A DNA stretch of 64,000 nucleotides, taken from Xanthostigma xanthostigma. Its lineage: Eukaryota; Arthropoda; Insecta; Raphidioptera; Raphidiidae. The DNA is taken from contig OY754465.1 of NCBI GenBank assembly GCA_963575645.1, positions 28,593,501-28,657,500 on the forward strand, in the 5' to 3' direction. The position numbers were made by a program, and so were the translations under genes. Below are positions 21,224-36,200 of this stretch, one piece after another (positions within the stretch are counted from its first letter, which is position 1; each line of letters starts with the position of its first letter). The notes under the pieces are model-generated. The model did no database searches. It was given only the letters and a program-made list of their open reading frames with translations, and was not told the DNA's origin.

Positions 21224-24200
21224 CTAAAATATGCATAATGTATCAGTAATTATTTTTCTTCTATTGGAAAATTAAGTAATTTTCAAATACAATCTAAATT
21301 TAATATACCTTTTTGTTTTCTGCGCTGATCATGTGGTGGTTTGAACCCTTGCCTTATATCTTCCCAATTTGTCCTAGAGCTATCACGATTAACGTAAGGA
21401 AGTAAGGGGGGAGATTGATGTCTATAGACATCCATATCGCGATAAGGTGAATCAGAAGATCGATAGGGATTTCTAGGAGGTGAAGGAGGTGGACTGCCAT
21501 CTCTATTATAAGGAGAATAATTTCTACTCGAAGGTGAAAATGTGTTTGGCGGAGGTGGAGATGACATTCTTCCCAAAGGTGGAGGCCGGCGATCGCCAGG
21601 AAACAATGTTGGTGGGGGTGGCATAAATGGAGCACCAGGAGGTGGCGGCAAAAATGGAACACCAGGTGGTGGCGGAGGTAAACCCAAAAATGGGAGAGAT
21701 GGAGAACCACCGCGGTGCGAAAACAGTAAAGGAGGTGATGTAGGAGACTCCATTGAAGCTATGTGTATTGGAGAATTACTAATGTCACCATTTGTATTTA
21801 TTGGTGGAGATAAAACACCTTAAAAATCAAGCACAATTTCAACATTAAATTCAACACTTGAAAAAAAGAAAACAACAAAAAAAAAACTTACGATATTGCT
21901 CCTTTAATTCATCTGCATGCTGTGTACTGTTGTTCAGATTTTTCTCTACAAGTGTGAGTCTATTACGTAGTTGGCTGGCTTCCTGTTTAGATTCTTCTAA
22001 TTTACGTTCTGCTTGTCGGGCAAGCAACCAATTTTCATGTGCCTTTTTTTCAAGTATTGATATCTGGCTTTTTAAACAGACCTCCTGATCTATTATTTCT
22101 TGCTTAAGCATTTCGCTTTGTAATCTGAAAAGGTATGAATATTTTAAAGAAAATTTTAAAATATATTACTCATAATAATCTGCACTGACAACAAAGGGAA
22201 CTATTTATTTCTAAGTGGCATGGGTTATAATTATAACGATATGTCAAAAGGTGGATGAGCCGTGAGCGAAAGTGTAAAATAAGTCTCGGATCTAAATTGA
22301 TATACGCTGACTATGAGTAGTGCCGTGCCTCATATAATATGCAACTGTGCAAACTGCACATGATGATATGACCTAAGGATAGCAAGCGAAAAAAAAAAAT
22401 GTGAAGACACTGGTTCCTTTCAGGACCTCCGTGAGTTAAAGCACTTGCACAAAAACTTGTTAGTTATTAAGCACGTAAGTATTATAAATTGTTTAATAAG
22501 CATTCACAAGCTTATTAAGCATTAGGAATGCTTGATAAGCATTTTAAATGCTTGATAAGCTCATAAAACGCTTAATAAGCACTTTCAAAGTTTAATAAAA
22601 CATATTGCATCCATTTCTTATAATTCTTATTTTGTTTAAGGTTGGAGATCAATTCATGTCCAAAATTTATACTGCAATATTTCAATGTTGGAAGTTAAGA
22701 TTTAAGAAGTTACTTTAAAATGCATATTTTTTTTTAAGAACTTTAGTAAGTGCTCCATTTTTGAAAATGAATGTGTTTGTCGCTTGAATAAATCAAGCAT
22801 TTATGAAAGTGCTCAACGCTCGGTGCTTCAAGCACTTAAGTTCAGTGCTTTGTCCAGCTCTACACAAAATGATTTTATGATTATAAATGTAAATTAGATC
22901 TTTAAGGGGTTACATCACTATGAGATTTTCAAAAATTCGATTTTTTTTTCGCCAGTTGAATTGTTTATACTTCTGAGAATATTCTTAGCGTTTAACCATT
23001 CAAAAATTCAAACTGTTACCAAAATTATAGCAATTAGCATTGAGCGCGTTGGAATCGAGCCAAAACTCAGGTAGCGATCGGACCGTTACAAGAATCCAAA
23101 GCCATGACAAAGGATATTACATGATTCCTTTGGGGAGTTCCGGAAGCTAAAAATAACTCAGGTACGTTCATTGTCATAAATGCCGGACCCCCTTTACTTA
23201 TATACAGTTTGGTTTTTTAAAAACTGAACACCTGATTTATTCCCTTAGGTTGCATTCAAAGGAATTTTACCCCCGTAATAATCTTCATAGTTTCAGGGGG
23301 GAAATCGATTGCCGTATTTTTTTATGACCTAGTGCATTCTGGTGCAGTGCAATGCACTTGCACTCATTTTTTTTTAAATGGGGACCCCGTTTTTTTGCAG
23401 TTTCTGATTTTTTTTACAACTAGTTTATATTAGACTCGCAGAACATTCAATCAGTTAGTTTTTTCAATTGCGTTTTTCTCGAAATTATTTTTTTCAAACC
23501 GGTGTACACAATCTCAATATCTGCTCAACCGATTTGGTTAAAGTTTATTATGTTATACTATAACATAATAAACTTTAACCAATTTGGTTAAAGTTTATTA
23601 TGTTATAGGAATTTTACCCCCCGTAATAATCTTCATAGTTTCAGGGGGGAAATCGATTGCAGTATTTTTTTATGACCTAGTGCATTCCGGTGCAGTGCAA
23701 TGCACATGCACTCATTTTTTTTTAAATGGGGACCCCGTTTTTTTACAGTTTCTGATTTTTTATGGAAAAATAAACACTTTTTGTCCCGGATATTTAAATA
23801 AAAAACGCGAATCTGACCCGATAACCGCTCAAAATTATGCCACGCACGAAATCGCGTTTCGACGCGTCGAATCCAAGTTTCCGGGTATTTACCTTGCCTG
23901 TGTTGTGGGAAAACAATCAAATCAATATGGAAGGAGAAATAAGGTTATGATAGAATTTTTTTTATTTAAAAAATCAGAAACTGCAAAAAAAACGGGGTCC
24001 CCATTTAAAAAAAATGAGTGCATTGCACTGCACCGGAATGCACTAGGTCATAAAAAAATACGGCAATCGATTTCCCCCCTGAAACTATGAAGATTATTAC
24101 GGGGGGTAAAATTCCTTTGAATGAAATCTAAGGGAATAAATCAGGTGCTCGGTTTTTAAAAAACCACCCTGTATATTAAATTTCTGTATTTTACTATAAA

Positions 24201-27200
24201 ATAGGGTACGCAAAGTTAGAACTAGTTTATATTAGACTCGCAGAACATTCAATCAGTTAGTTTTTTCAATTGCGTTTTTCTCGAAATTATTTTTTTCAAA
24301 CCGGTGTACACACTCTCAATATCTACTCAACCGATTTGGTTAAAGTTTATTATAACACTTATTTTTTATATTTAAATTGTGATATAGGGTTTTTTGACTA
24401 GGTGCCATGTTCAAAAGTTACAAATTTTTTGATCTCAAAATTTGGATGCAATTTTTTTTTCAAACATCTATCATTTCTACAAAAAAAAAATAGTTTCTTT
24501 CCCTACGTCATATTTTAGCTATTTTTCTTTTAAATAAGATTTTTTTATGTTTCAAACAATGCCTAACAGAGAAATCAAGTACACCATCAGCAAGGATTTT
24601 CAAGAGGATCCTACGTATCGGCTCATATCTCCGAAAATTGTTTATAAAACGTACTATACAGGGTAAGTCATTTTAATTTCCGGATGAAATTATCTTTTCA
24701 GGGTAGGGTAGAATCAAAAAATGATTCTGGCCAAAGTTGATTGGTTCGAAGAGAGACCTTGGATGCCATGGTCACTTAATGGTTGCATCAAAAAAAGTTT
24801 ATTTTTGTACCTATTTTTCCGAGCGCCAAGGTAACCCCTTAAACAACTAACAAAAAAGGTTTTTTTAAAAAATAGATACTATAAATTCAAAAATATCTGC
24901 AGCCACTTTAAACCAAGGTATTTCAGGTATATCGAGTGAGAGCATTTCCTCCAGCGTGCTATTATTTCTGTATTTCATGCTAATTTGATATTTTAAGATT
25001 AAAGATATAAAAAACTTAACTCTATAATATAGCCCTCAAAATATTTTTTTTTTCTTAATTACAATATTATTATCACTTCAACATCAGCACCAAATGAAAT
25101 GAACCCTTCATAAAGCAAATCTGTCTCCTAAGTCCGTTCCTGTCAAACCCATTTTAATAAAATTTTAGGAGCACATTTTAATCTTTATTTAAGTGTTACA
25201 ATGTTATAGTTTTGAAATGTTTATGAGAGGACGGTGACAGAAATGGTCAAGGAGCACTTGGTGGCAGAAACGCTCTCTTTCGTGTAGTCCCTCTCTACAA
25301 ATCCGCTTAGTGGGGTAGAGGTCTAGCGCGTTGCGATACGACGCTGGGGCACTTAAAAAAAACCCGGCAAAATTCAAAATTCCTCTACTAAATGGCAGAA
25401 AATGACTAAAAGGCATCTGGGGGGAGCTCCTAATTGCAGAAAAAATATTTTCTGCCAATTTACCCCCTGCAGAGACTGTCAGTATAACAAATAAACACAA
25501 AATAAATAACTTCAAAAAAAAAAAAAAAGCTCGGTGAGTGAAACCGAGCTCAAACGATTTGTCTTCTTGTAGAGAATCCCGAGGTACAGTTTTCTGCCAA
25601 AATCGATCTTGCAAAAAGTTTAACATGGTATTCAGGTAAAGCATTAACGGCAAGTACATTAAACTGGTAGATTGTAGCAGTGACAAAATTGGTAGGTAGA
25701 TAATATTTTTTTCAAACTTTTTGGGTACTAATAGAAAGCCTGGTAAGAATTTCTGCCACCGAGCGAGGACTTTGCGAATTTTTGCCTGCGCAAATTTTGA
25801 AAAATCATCGAAAGGAATTAAGGTCACTTGGAGCCACGAAAATTTTTTCTCGTATTCTGAGCCACCCAATCAATCATTCCGTCAACTCTCAACTTCAAAT
25901 TCGGTTTTTTCATTATTTTTTTTGAAGTTTTTTATTCGATTTTTTGAAAGCCATCACTAAGATCCATTTCCCCACCACTTGTGCATTTTCCGATCGTCTG
26001 TAGTGAGATCAATGTTACTGGCCGGAGGGGGCATGGTAATAAGTGGGAGACGTGGAGCTACGTATGTAAAGCAGACACATATTTAATGCGGACATACGCG
26101 CGCAAACGGGCATCCTATGCAGAAAATCTCTTCTTTATGTGAATTTCCAGTGATTTAATTTTGTTTATAATTATTAACTTCCCAGTACATTGGAAAATTA
26201 TTTTTATTCTCGAGAATAAAAAATGATATTGACTTTGTTAGGGTGCCGACCAGAACGTATTAACGTCAATATGGTCTGAAAGAAATTTTATCAAAATCGG
26301 CCCAGTCGTTTTTTTAACAAAAAGATTTCCATTAATAAATCAGTAATAAATTAATTATTAATTTACTTAATAATAAATACCGTAATTAATTAATAAAAAG
26401 TAACGCCAGACAAATATGACCATTGTTCTATAAGCAAGACCACTACAGCATATGTCTAGCAATTCTACAAATCCAGGCGAAGCAACCGGGCTGCTAGTTA
26501 GTAGTATGCATCAAAATTTGCTTCAATTTTATTAAAAAAAAATAATAATAATAAATTTGTTGACTGTATGACATATCCATCGAAATGAGAAGTAGCATTG
26601 AAATTCCCTGAAGGGGGCAAAATTAGCTGTATATAGCTCCCTTTAGGTTCGTGGTAGTACTTACTCACACTAAATCTTTCATGCACTTTATTCACAGGAT
26701 ATTTACACAGCTAGCTCTTGAGATATTGTCAAAAATAAGGTTCCCAAATCCCAGGGTTTTTATAGACTGATGCTGGGTTACAGAAAGGATTGTCAAAAAA
26801 TTTGATTTGACAATGACCTTAGGTTGTGATCATATAATGACAGTTTCCATACATCACGAGCAGTCTAATGTCGTATTCAAACTCCCTGTCATCTAGAACA
26901 GGGGTGGCCAACAAGTCGATCGCGAGGCCTATTTTGGTCGATCATCAATAGCTCACAATGTCTGGGGTGGAATTCCGTGTATCATGGACTTTGAAGCGAT
27001 TGTAGAAGACAAAACTTTCTAGCAATAGTTTAAGTAAATCATATTATTTTTTCATGATAAATTTTCCTGACCCAAAAAAAAATAATGCGAAAGTGAAATA
27101 TTGAAATCAAATTATCAGTCATACTGTGCATTTTTATATAACAACTTTTTCATATTTACGAACAAATAGTACAACAAATCATACATTGCAGTTGATAAAA

Positions 27201-30200
27201 AAATTAAATTGCGTTTTAAGTTAGTAAAAATCTATCTTGAAAAAGTGTTGAAAAATCGAATTTTTTAGGTACTGCATGTTCGGAATGCTGCTATCAAAAG
27301 TTGGGTCTGATAATTTATTTTATTCATGAGCCTTTATCTCGAAAATTTAATAAGTGATTAAAAAATAAAAAATAGTTTTAAACATATATTTTACTTATCT
27401 ACCCATACCTCGCTGGAATGCACCTTATACTGAAACACAGTGTATACACATAGTATGCATTTCACACCCCTTCTTCCCCCTTTGACTACGCCTATGTCAA
27501 CAAGTCGATCACGATACACTTTTAAGATAAAAAGTAGATAGGTATTTATATACAGAACAGTTGGCCACCCCAGATCTAGGACATTAGATTGTACTCACAC
27601 AAAAACAAATGTTTGTTCTACATAGAAAAATATCGCTTTCCAAGTTACATTTTGATCAAAATGTGAACAAACACGATGCTAAATACATGAATGTACAATT
27701 TAAGAAACATATCGTTTCAATCGATCAATTATTTTTCCAGCAGGATTGATTCAAAACTCTACTATGCTTCTCATACGGAGAAATATTTGTATGTTCACAA
27801 TGTAAGGTCATTCTTCTTCAACCCAGTATGAGCGTATTATTTTCACGCACTGTATAGGAAACGTTTCGTTAAATACAGCCGACAGATACGGACTATACAA
27901 ATACCGAAGTATTTCGATACTATTTAACTTTGAAACTGATATGACAAAAAAAATAATATACTTTTGGTAATTTTTTCTTTACTCAAACGCAAAGAACTTT
28001 TTTACAAGTTCATTTCCAGATTGTTAATAAAAAAATTAATAATTTACTGGCTTGTTGTCGAACAGCTATAATAATCCACTACAGTGTTTTACACATAAAA
28101 TTTCAACTTACTTATAATTCTTTATTTCTTCTTGTAATGATTTCATTCGTTCAACAGTAGAATTTGTTTCGCCCTGATTTTGTAACCATAATCCTTCAAG
28201 TCTTTGTAATTCTCTGTAAAATTGAAACAAAATTAGAATTATTATTATTAAAAATTCAGTAGTCAATAAATTAAAAAAAATTGCTTACTTTTGCAATTGA
28301 CTTTCTTTATCTTTAAAATATCCTGATAAAACTTCTAATCTTGTTTGAGCTTCAATTTTCTCTCTCTCTGCTTCTTCAGTTTTAGCTTTTAAAATAACCA
28401 TTTCATTATTTACAGATTTAGTGTGGTTTTCAATACTAATACGAATTTGTTCAGCATTTTGCAATTTTTCTAATAACATTTCTTTATCACTTTTTGCTTG
28501 CTGTAATTCAGCTTGAATATGACTTATTTCAATTATATTTTCAGAAATTTCAGTTTTATCACTATTGAATTGCATTTCTTTAATTTTGTTGTGCAATATA
28601 GTGAGTTCATTTTCTTTAATGTTTAATAAATGAGTTACATCTTTTAATTTAAGCTGAGTTAAAGCAAATTCATCCTGAAGTGTTGTAATTTCAGAAATCT
28701 TTCCTTGAAGAGTTTCACTGACTTGAAGTTGAAGTTTTCTATTTTGTTCAGTCAATTCATTTTCATTATCTACCTTTTCTTTATCTAACGCTACCATTTT
28801 TTCAATAGCTCTTTCGAGTTCCAATTGAAGCATTGTAATTTTCTCTTTGGCGTTAGAAATTTCGGACTGCAATATTTCGTTTTCATTTATTTTAGAATTT
28901 ATTGTTGTGTTCATTTCACTTATAGTTTCTTGTTGACTATTCAATTGTTTTTGCAAGTGTTCCACAGTTTTAACCAGTGTATCACTACCACTTTGTGAAC
29001 TTAAAAAGTCTGACAGAATTCTATTTAATTCTAAACCTGCATCTGTGGCCGTTTCTAGTTCTTTTTCCAAGTTAGAGTTTTGTTCTTCTAACTCAGCTTT
29101 AGCCATCTTAATTTCATCTAATTCTTCCTTTAATGTTAACATCATAGAATCTGAGCCAACAAATGTGTTTTCAACTAACAACATTTTATCTCTATATTTT
29201 TGAACATCATCTTGCAAAATTGCACATTCTTTAGTAGAAACAAGTAACGCCTTTTCAAGTTCATTTATTTTTGCAATTAAAAATTCGTCTCGTCGTCGTT
29301 TTTCTATATAATAATATCCCAGTGTAAATATAAGCAAAGTAAGTGAAGTTATAACTAGATAAATTAGCACAGAGCCTGAGCTTTCTCCAAATTCCATAGA
29401 TAAAATCTGCACCTTGTTGGATTTTATTCGTTCTTCTGAACTGTCAGAGCACTGCGATGTCATTTCATCATATCGCTGGCAGGTACTCATGTCATCTATA
29501 AAAAAAAAATCTATCAAGTCACAGTGGAGAACTCTATCGACAAAATAGCGCATTAACTTATGCATGCGTTGCGACATAAAGATACATTATTTTGTGCATT
29601 TCATCTTGTATGGCTCCTCTACACAAGTGGCCAGCATCGCCACTTACAGGCACTCACGATTGTGTAGAGGGCATATTCGTCGGTGCGTGGACATAATCGC
29701 CTGTAATCGGCAGTAATCGGTTGATTGTCGGTACATCAAAGGAATGCGTGGCCAGCATCGTGCGCCCGTACACACAATTGGACCGGCACGATTGTGTGGA
29801 GGGCTAGGCAATCATCGCGGCGATGATAGGCACTTATTTGAGTGGCGGTGCTGGCCACGTGAGTAGTAGAGGCATAAGAGTTAAATTAAAATTTTTATAT
29901 AATTCTCAAAAAATTTTGGTGTTTTTTGGGTACATGTTTCAACAATTTAATACAGCCCTTAAAATGGTTCGATTCGTCTATTTTAAATGGACGGTGTACT
30001 GAAACGTTAAAATAAATTAAAACTTTAGAAAGTTTTCGCGCGCGAGCACATCTACAAGAGCGAATCCATTTCACTTTAATACCAATGGCATCTCGAGAAT
30101 GATGTGGTGCTTTAAACTTCCGTGGACTAGACCATATGCGTTGACAATAAGTTCGTTCCAAGCAGCCGCGAATGGTAATAAAACCGTACACAGTCTTGTT

Positions 30201-33200
30201 ACTGCGCAAGACTGTCTTGCGCAGTATCGATTTTTGAGCTAGTGCGCAAATTAGTCTTGCGCAGTGACAAGACTGTGTACGGTTTTATTACCGTTCACGG
30301 CTGCTTGGAACGAACCTAATAATTTTAAATATAATATGGTAGAAGTGTAATTTTGTTTTTAACAAGCATGCACGCCATTTAAATAATCACATACGGTGAT
30401 TTTTTACACAAAACTTTTTCTAAATTTTTCATTAATATGGGCTATATTATCAAGAAATTTGGAGCAAAACGTCGCTAATTAAGAAAATAAATGCAGTATT
30501 GACAACATCAACATGCTAAATTTAACCTCGAATTCGCAGTTTGCACCTAAAATCAAATTGGTTTATAATAAACAATTTAAATAAAATTTTTGGCCGTTAT
30601 GTTACATTTTATGAACTCCTGGGTAAATTTTTGGAAGTGAACCAATTTCTTAAAATGATTTAGTCTATTCATCATGCCAAAATATATGCTTTTATACAAA
30701 GTGATTATTTTGCTTAAAGCTGTCACATAATTTATAAAAATTCCAGAACAAAAATCGAAAAAAATGATTTTACTGAAAACAACTTCAACGATTTTTATAA
30801 AATATTTTCATAAATCTGTATGACTCTACAATTAATTGCATGAATAGTTTTCACTATTTAAAATAATTAGAAAAAAAAAAAACAACTTCATTTGTCCAAT
30901 TTTGCGATTGAAACAATAATTTATTGCTAACCGTAGTTTTTCAAATCAAAGCGATTCTGAATTACTTGTCATACTTCACCTACAATAAAATATGTTCACA
31001 CACATAAAATTACAATTTACTTTTAAGTAAGGTGTTTGTTTTTTTAAAAGTGACATTTAGAACTTTCATAAAATAATATAGTTACGTTATTACTTAAATA
31101 ATACAACACAAAATATCGTAAAAAATGGTGAACGCAATTTAACTACATATTAAACTTTGAAAACAGACTACGTATTGAATTTAAACAAAGCAATTACCTA
31201 CATTACAATATGGTAATAAAACTTGTGTTTTATTTATGAGAAATCAGACCATTATTATTTTCAAACTTCTTTCTTACTGTAACAAATCTAGTGAATTATG
31301 CGACAAAAATATACACGTACGGTGACGCGGGTAACGGTTAGTATTACACATAATTAAAAAAAAAAAAACAATTAGAGCACACAAGTAATTCAAGAATTAC
31401 AAGGCGCGTAATTTTCATATAATATACAATTTGACGTTAAGTAAAAACAAATTCACTAATTAAATGTTAATGAACCCTTGACTAATATTAACATTTACTC
31501 CTAAAAAATATAAGGAGTACTTAGGTATCTATCGAGATGGTTTTTGAATATTTTGTCAGAATGTACTTTACTTTTGGAACGAATTTATTTTCGCAACATA
31601 ATTTAAAATTGTTTCCATTAAATAATTTACTTTATATATTTTTACCAAGTCTCAATTTTATCAAAAAAACAAAAAATTCCTATAGGTATCATCTTAGCAA
31701 CGTCTCGTTTTCAATGACACTGACATTTTGAAATCTACTGCAATATGGTATATGCACATTTCTTGAAAATATTTAAAATCAATTATTTTCATATTTAAAG
31801 TTATCAAACACATAAAATCATTCATTAAAACTAGAGATCGACTGATACGATTTTTTTCGCCGAAACCAATAGTCGGCCAATACCGATGTTTCTATAACTG
31901 GTATCGGTATCGGCCATAGAAAGTATTTTAAACGTCTTGCACCTATAGCGCGGTCACTTCGGTTTTCGAAAACCAATAAAGTAAATCGATTTATTTTTTT
32001 TTTTCAACCGATGGAGTTCGATCCCCCACTTATACAATGTTGAGGAATTTTTAAATTTATAATTTTATTTGCTAAATATAGTGATCGTTTTCTTGTTTGT
32101 TTAAATCAAATTCCTTTAATTAGAATTATTTATTTATTGTCAAACGCTTGATGCTTAAATTTTTTTAAAGCAGTTTAGTAAGTGCTCGATGCTTTTAAAA
32201 TAAGTTGCTTATATTGATTATATATTTTATGTATTGTTGACGAATTTAAACCCTACACTGGGTCTATAATAATAAATCTATTTCTATTTCTATTCTCTCA
32301 AAATATTTCAGGTGATCGGCGGTTGTAGGGGGGGGTGGGGGGCGTATTAAATGAATCTGTAAACGGTTTTTCGAGCATATCTCAGCCGGATCTGATCCTA
32401 CAAAAAAAAATGTAAATGGCGAAATTGAAGAGCTTGAAAAAACACGTAAGCTCGTTCAAAGCTGAGCCCGATATCTCAATCCGTTCGCAAAATATCGCGA
32501 TTTGAAATTGCGAATAAAAAAAATTCAATCAGGTTTTTTCGGAAGGGGGTGGAGTTGGGGCCTCAAATTTTTTTAAGAGGGGTATCAGGGAGCACTTCAA
32601 TGGGCCGGAGGGAGGGGGTGGTGGGACAATTAGGAGGGAAGATATGGGCCTGAAACTAATTAAGCGGAAACGCTTATAGCTCCGAAAGTAATTGAGCTAG
32701 AGGGCCCTACGAGGGCTCATTTTCTTCGTTTTTCTGTGAGCTAAAAGGTGGGAGTGGAGAAAAAATTAATTTTTGCAAATGCGCAAACACGGCATGCAGC
32801 TGCTGATTATTTAATTATTATTTACATCTGTCCACTCTACATTCGGCAGCAGGTTACTCCGGTTACACGCATAACTGAATCGCCTCTCTCCGAAAATAAT
32901 CGTGAGATAAAAATTGGCATTTTTTGTTTAGTTCAATTACTTTCGGAGCTATAAGCGTTTCCGCTTAATTAGTTTCAAGCCCATATCTTCCCTCCTAATT
33001 GTCCCACCACCCCCTCCTTCCGGCCCATTAAAGTGCTCCCTGATACCCCTCTTAAAAAAAAATTGAGGCCCCAACTCCACCCCCTTCCGAAAAAAACCTG
33101 ATTGAATTTTTTTTTATTCGCATTTTCAAATCGCGATATTTCGCGAACGGATTGAGATATCGGGCTCAGCTTTGAACGAGCTTACGTGTTTTTTCAAGCT

Positions 33201-36200
33201 CTTCAATTTCGCCATTTACATTTTTTTTGTAGGATCAGATCCGGCTGAGATATGCTCGAAAAACCGTTTACAGGTAAATTTAATACGCCCCCCCCCCCCC
33301 TGCAACCGCCGATCACCTGAAATATTTTGAGGGATAAGGGGGGGATCGAACTCCATCGGTTGGAAAAAATAAATAAATCGATTTCCTTTATTGGTTTTCG
33401 TGCCGTCTATTTCGCCGAAGTGACCGCGCTACTAAGGTTTCTTAAAATCTATAAAAAAAGCTTTAAATGTAAAAATATGTGTTCCTGATTTTACCCAATA
33501 ATATTAATAATATTTGATTTTTGTTATTCTATTGCCCTTTGAGTTAATTAAAATGATATAATCTAACAAAAACTTAAAAAAATTGAACCTCCTTCAAAAA
33601 AGAGCACTTTCCAATTTAATTACTGTAGCGTTTTATATACCTATGTGTTTTTATTAAATTCACGCCAACCTCATGTGCAGGCAAATTAGCATATTATTTA
33701 GAAGCCAAGACCAACATTAATTGTAGACAGAACTTTTATCATTGTAAACGGTAAAGGGGCTTATAATGAACGTAAAAAATAAAAATGCCCGGCCAGGGGT
33801 AGTAAAGGGTTAATTCGGGGGGGTCAAAAAGGGGGGCAAAATATCTTATAGCGTTTTTCAGCGAAACTTAATGTTCTATAAAAAAATGTTCTACAGGACA
33901 GTTGTAGAACATAAAAAGATCTACAACTTTCATAGAGGTCACTTTTTACTGTGATCTCAAAATGTCCGTGAAAAATGTAAAATGTGCGAAGAAAACGATT
34001 CTTTTGTTTTTTATTTTTCATTTTCGCATAAATGACTCAATTTTGATAAAATTTTGTGAAAGCATGCCTCTTTATGTCTTAAATAAGCACAAATATTTTT
34101 ACATAAAAAAATCGAAAAGTTTTTGTGATATTTAGTTCTTTCAGTCAAAAACCATTTTTTTTCAAATGAAAATTCTACGGTGAAAATTCATCGCACAGAG
34201 TTCTTCCTGTGCTTTTTTTTATTGTTTTTAGATGTACTTTCTGATACAATAATAAAAGTTAATAGTGCCTATTTAACAACACGCTCAAAAATTGGAAAAA
34301 CTAAAAAATTACTTTTGTAACTATGAATTTTTTAGTAATTGTTGATAATTTGTTTAAATTTTTAAGAAAATTGAAAAACGGATTACACCATATAATTGTA
34401 CGGACAAATATACAAAAGAAACTGTCTTTCATTGTTTGACCGGAAACCTAATTTTTTTGCAGTAATGCTATAAACATTAAATTAGAATAATAATGCTTCA
34501 CATAAGTAAGCAAAATAATCTTTTTTTTTGTCATAGAATAAAAATATAATCAAAACAAAATTGTAGATCATGAAAAAATCTGTAACTTTTGTACAGGTTA
34601 CTATATAACATAACCTCAAAACTTCCGAGAAAAATGCAAAAAACCCTATTTTTTAGTATTTTTTACTTTTTATTTCTAAATTTTCATTTTTGAGAATTGT
34701 TTTTGAATTGTGAGTATAAATTTTCATTATTTTAAAGTATAAATGTAACAATAAAAAAATAAGCACCGACCGAACCGTGTACGATGATTTTTCACGTACA
34801 TGGTTCGGTAGGTGCTTATCTTTTTGTTTTGATATATACTTTTAGCTAAAATAATGAAAATTTATACTCACAACTCAAAAACATGTTCAAAAATGAAAAT
34901 TTAAAAATAAAAAGTAAAAAATACTAAAAAATAGGGTTTTTTGCATTTTTCTCGGAAGTTTTATAAATTTTTTGTAGAAAGTCGGTGCATGCGCAGGAGA
35001 ATTATGTTCTAATATCGTTTTTTATATAATAATCGTAGACTTTTCATAACGGTTTATTATTCTATCTGTTTTCAAGAAAGTTTTGTGATTTACTTTTGGG
35101 GAAAATCGGCGCATGCGCAAGAGATATTATGTGCTATAACGTTTTTTATATAACAATGGTATACTTTTCATAGCGGCTTATTATTCTATCTGTTTTACAA
35201 GAAATTTTTGTATTTTATTTCGGGGAAAATCGGCGCATGCGCATCAGAGATATATTTTATAACGTAGTTTTTTATGTAATGATGGTATAGGCACTTATCA
35301 AAACGGTTTCTTATTCTATTTTACAAGTTTTGTAAAAACAATTTTTGGAGAAAATCAGCGCATGCGGAGAAAAGATATACCTACTATTTAATGTTGTTTT
35401 TTATATCATAACGGTTAATTAGTGTGTATATTTTTACAGGATAGATATGAAAAAAATGTGTTTTTCTAAATTTGTAGTTTCAGAAATATTTTGAAAATAA
35501 AAAAATCTATTGTTCTTTTGTTCTGTAGATGTTAGTTAGGTATTTGACAAGCATGCTTTGTTTAATTTTAACATAACGTGATAATATATAGAAAACCATT
35601 AAAACTAATAGCAAATTGTATAATGTTTAGTGGTAACCGTTACCCGCGTTACTGCACGCGTTAACGGAAATTTTATTTTCTTTGTTATTATATGTCAAAT
35701 GTCAATATTATTATTTATTGGTTGGAAAGGCCCCGTCGTCCAATTTGCTGCAATTTTTTCGAATAGATCTAATTACTAAAACTTTGAAATTTCACACACA
35801 TGTATATAAGTCTGGTGACAATGCCTATATCCAATATGGCGGATGCCCTAAGATGACGGAATACATTTTCCTTCACAACCATCTTGAATAAAATAATCAA
35901 ATAATTTTTAAATTAATGCCATAATAGTTAAAATTTTGAAAGACTAAAAACAAGAAAAATAAAATACTAATAAAAAAAAGTTTTTATTGAAATGTACCAA
36001 AAACGAAATATAATTATTTTAATACTCCAGTGCATTTAGAAATATTTTATAGGTTTGACCCAAAAATTTCAGATACATTTTTTTTTGTTGCTTATTCGAA
36101 GGGGTCTTCGATGGAGACCTTAACCCTGAATTTGCGCATTCCCCAAATTGCCCCGTCCGCCGCCATCTTGGATTCTGTTTTTTATTTTCAATTGCTCATA

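Noticed and set aside
21542-21823. Gly-rich open frame on the plus strand
   Set aside because: It is the antisense shadow of the proline-rich exon of Tango1.
23584-24090. 168-codon open frame
   Set aside because: It runs across both arms of a TIR element and has a mirrored partner on the other strand.
25204-25869. 221-codon open frame on the minus strand in Tango1 intron 4
   Set aside because: No domain or family pattern. The composition is hydrophobic with poly-F from an A-run, and it lies in repeat-like intron sequence. It is probably chance.
34977-35420. CRISPR-like array of spaced repeats
   Set aside because: The units are long degenerate tandem repeats without unique spacers, in a eukaryotic intron.
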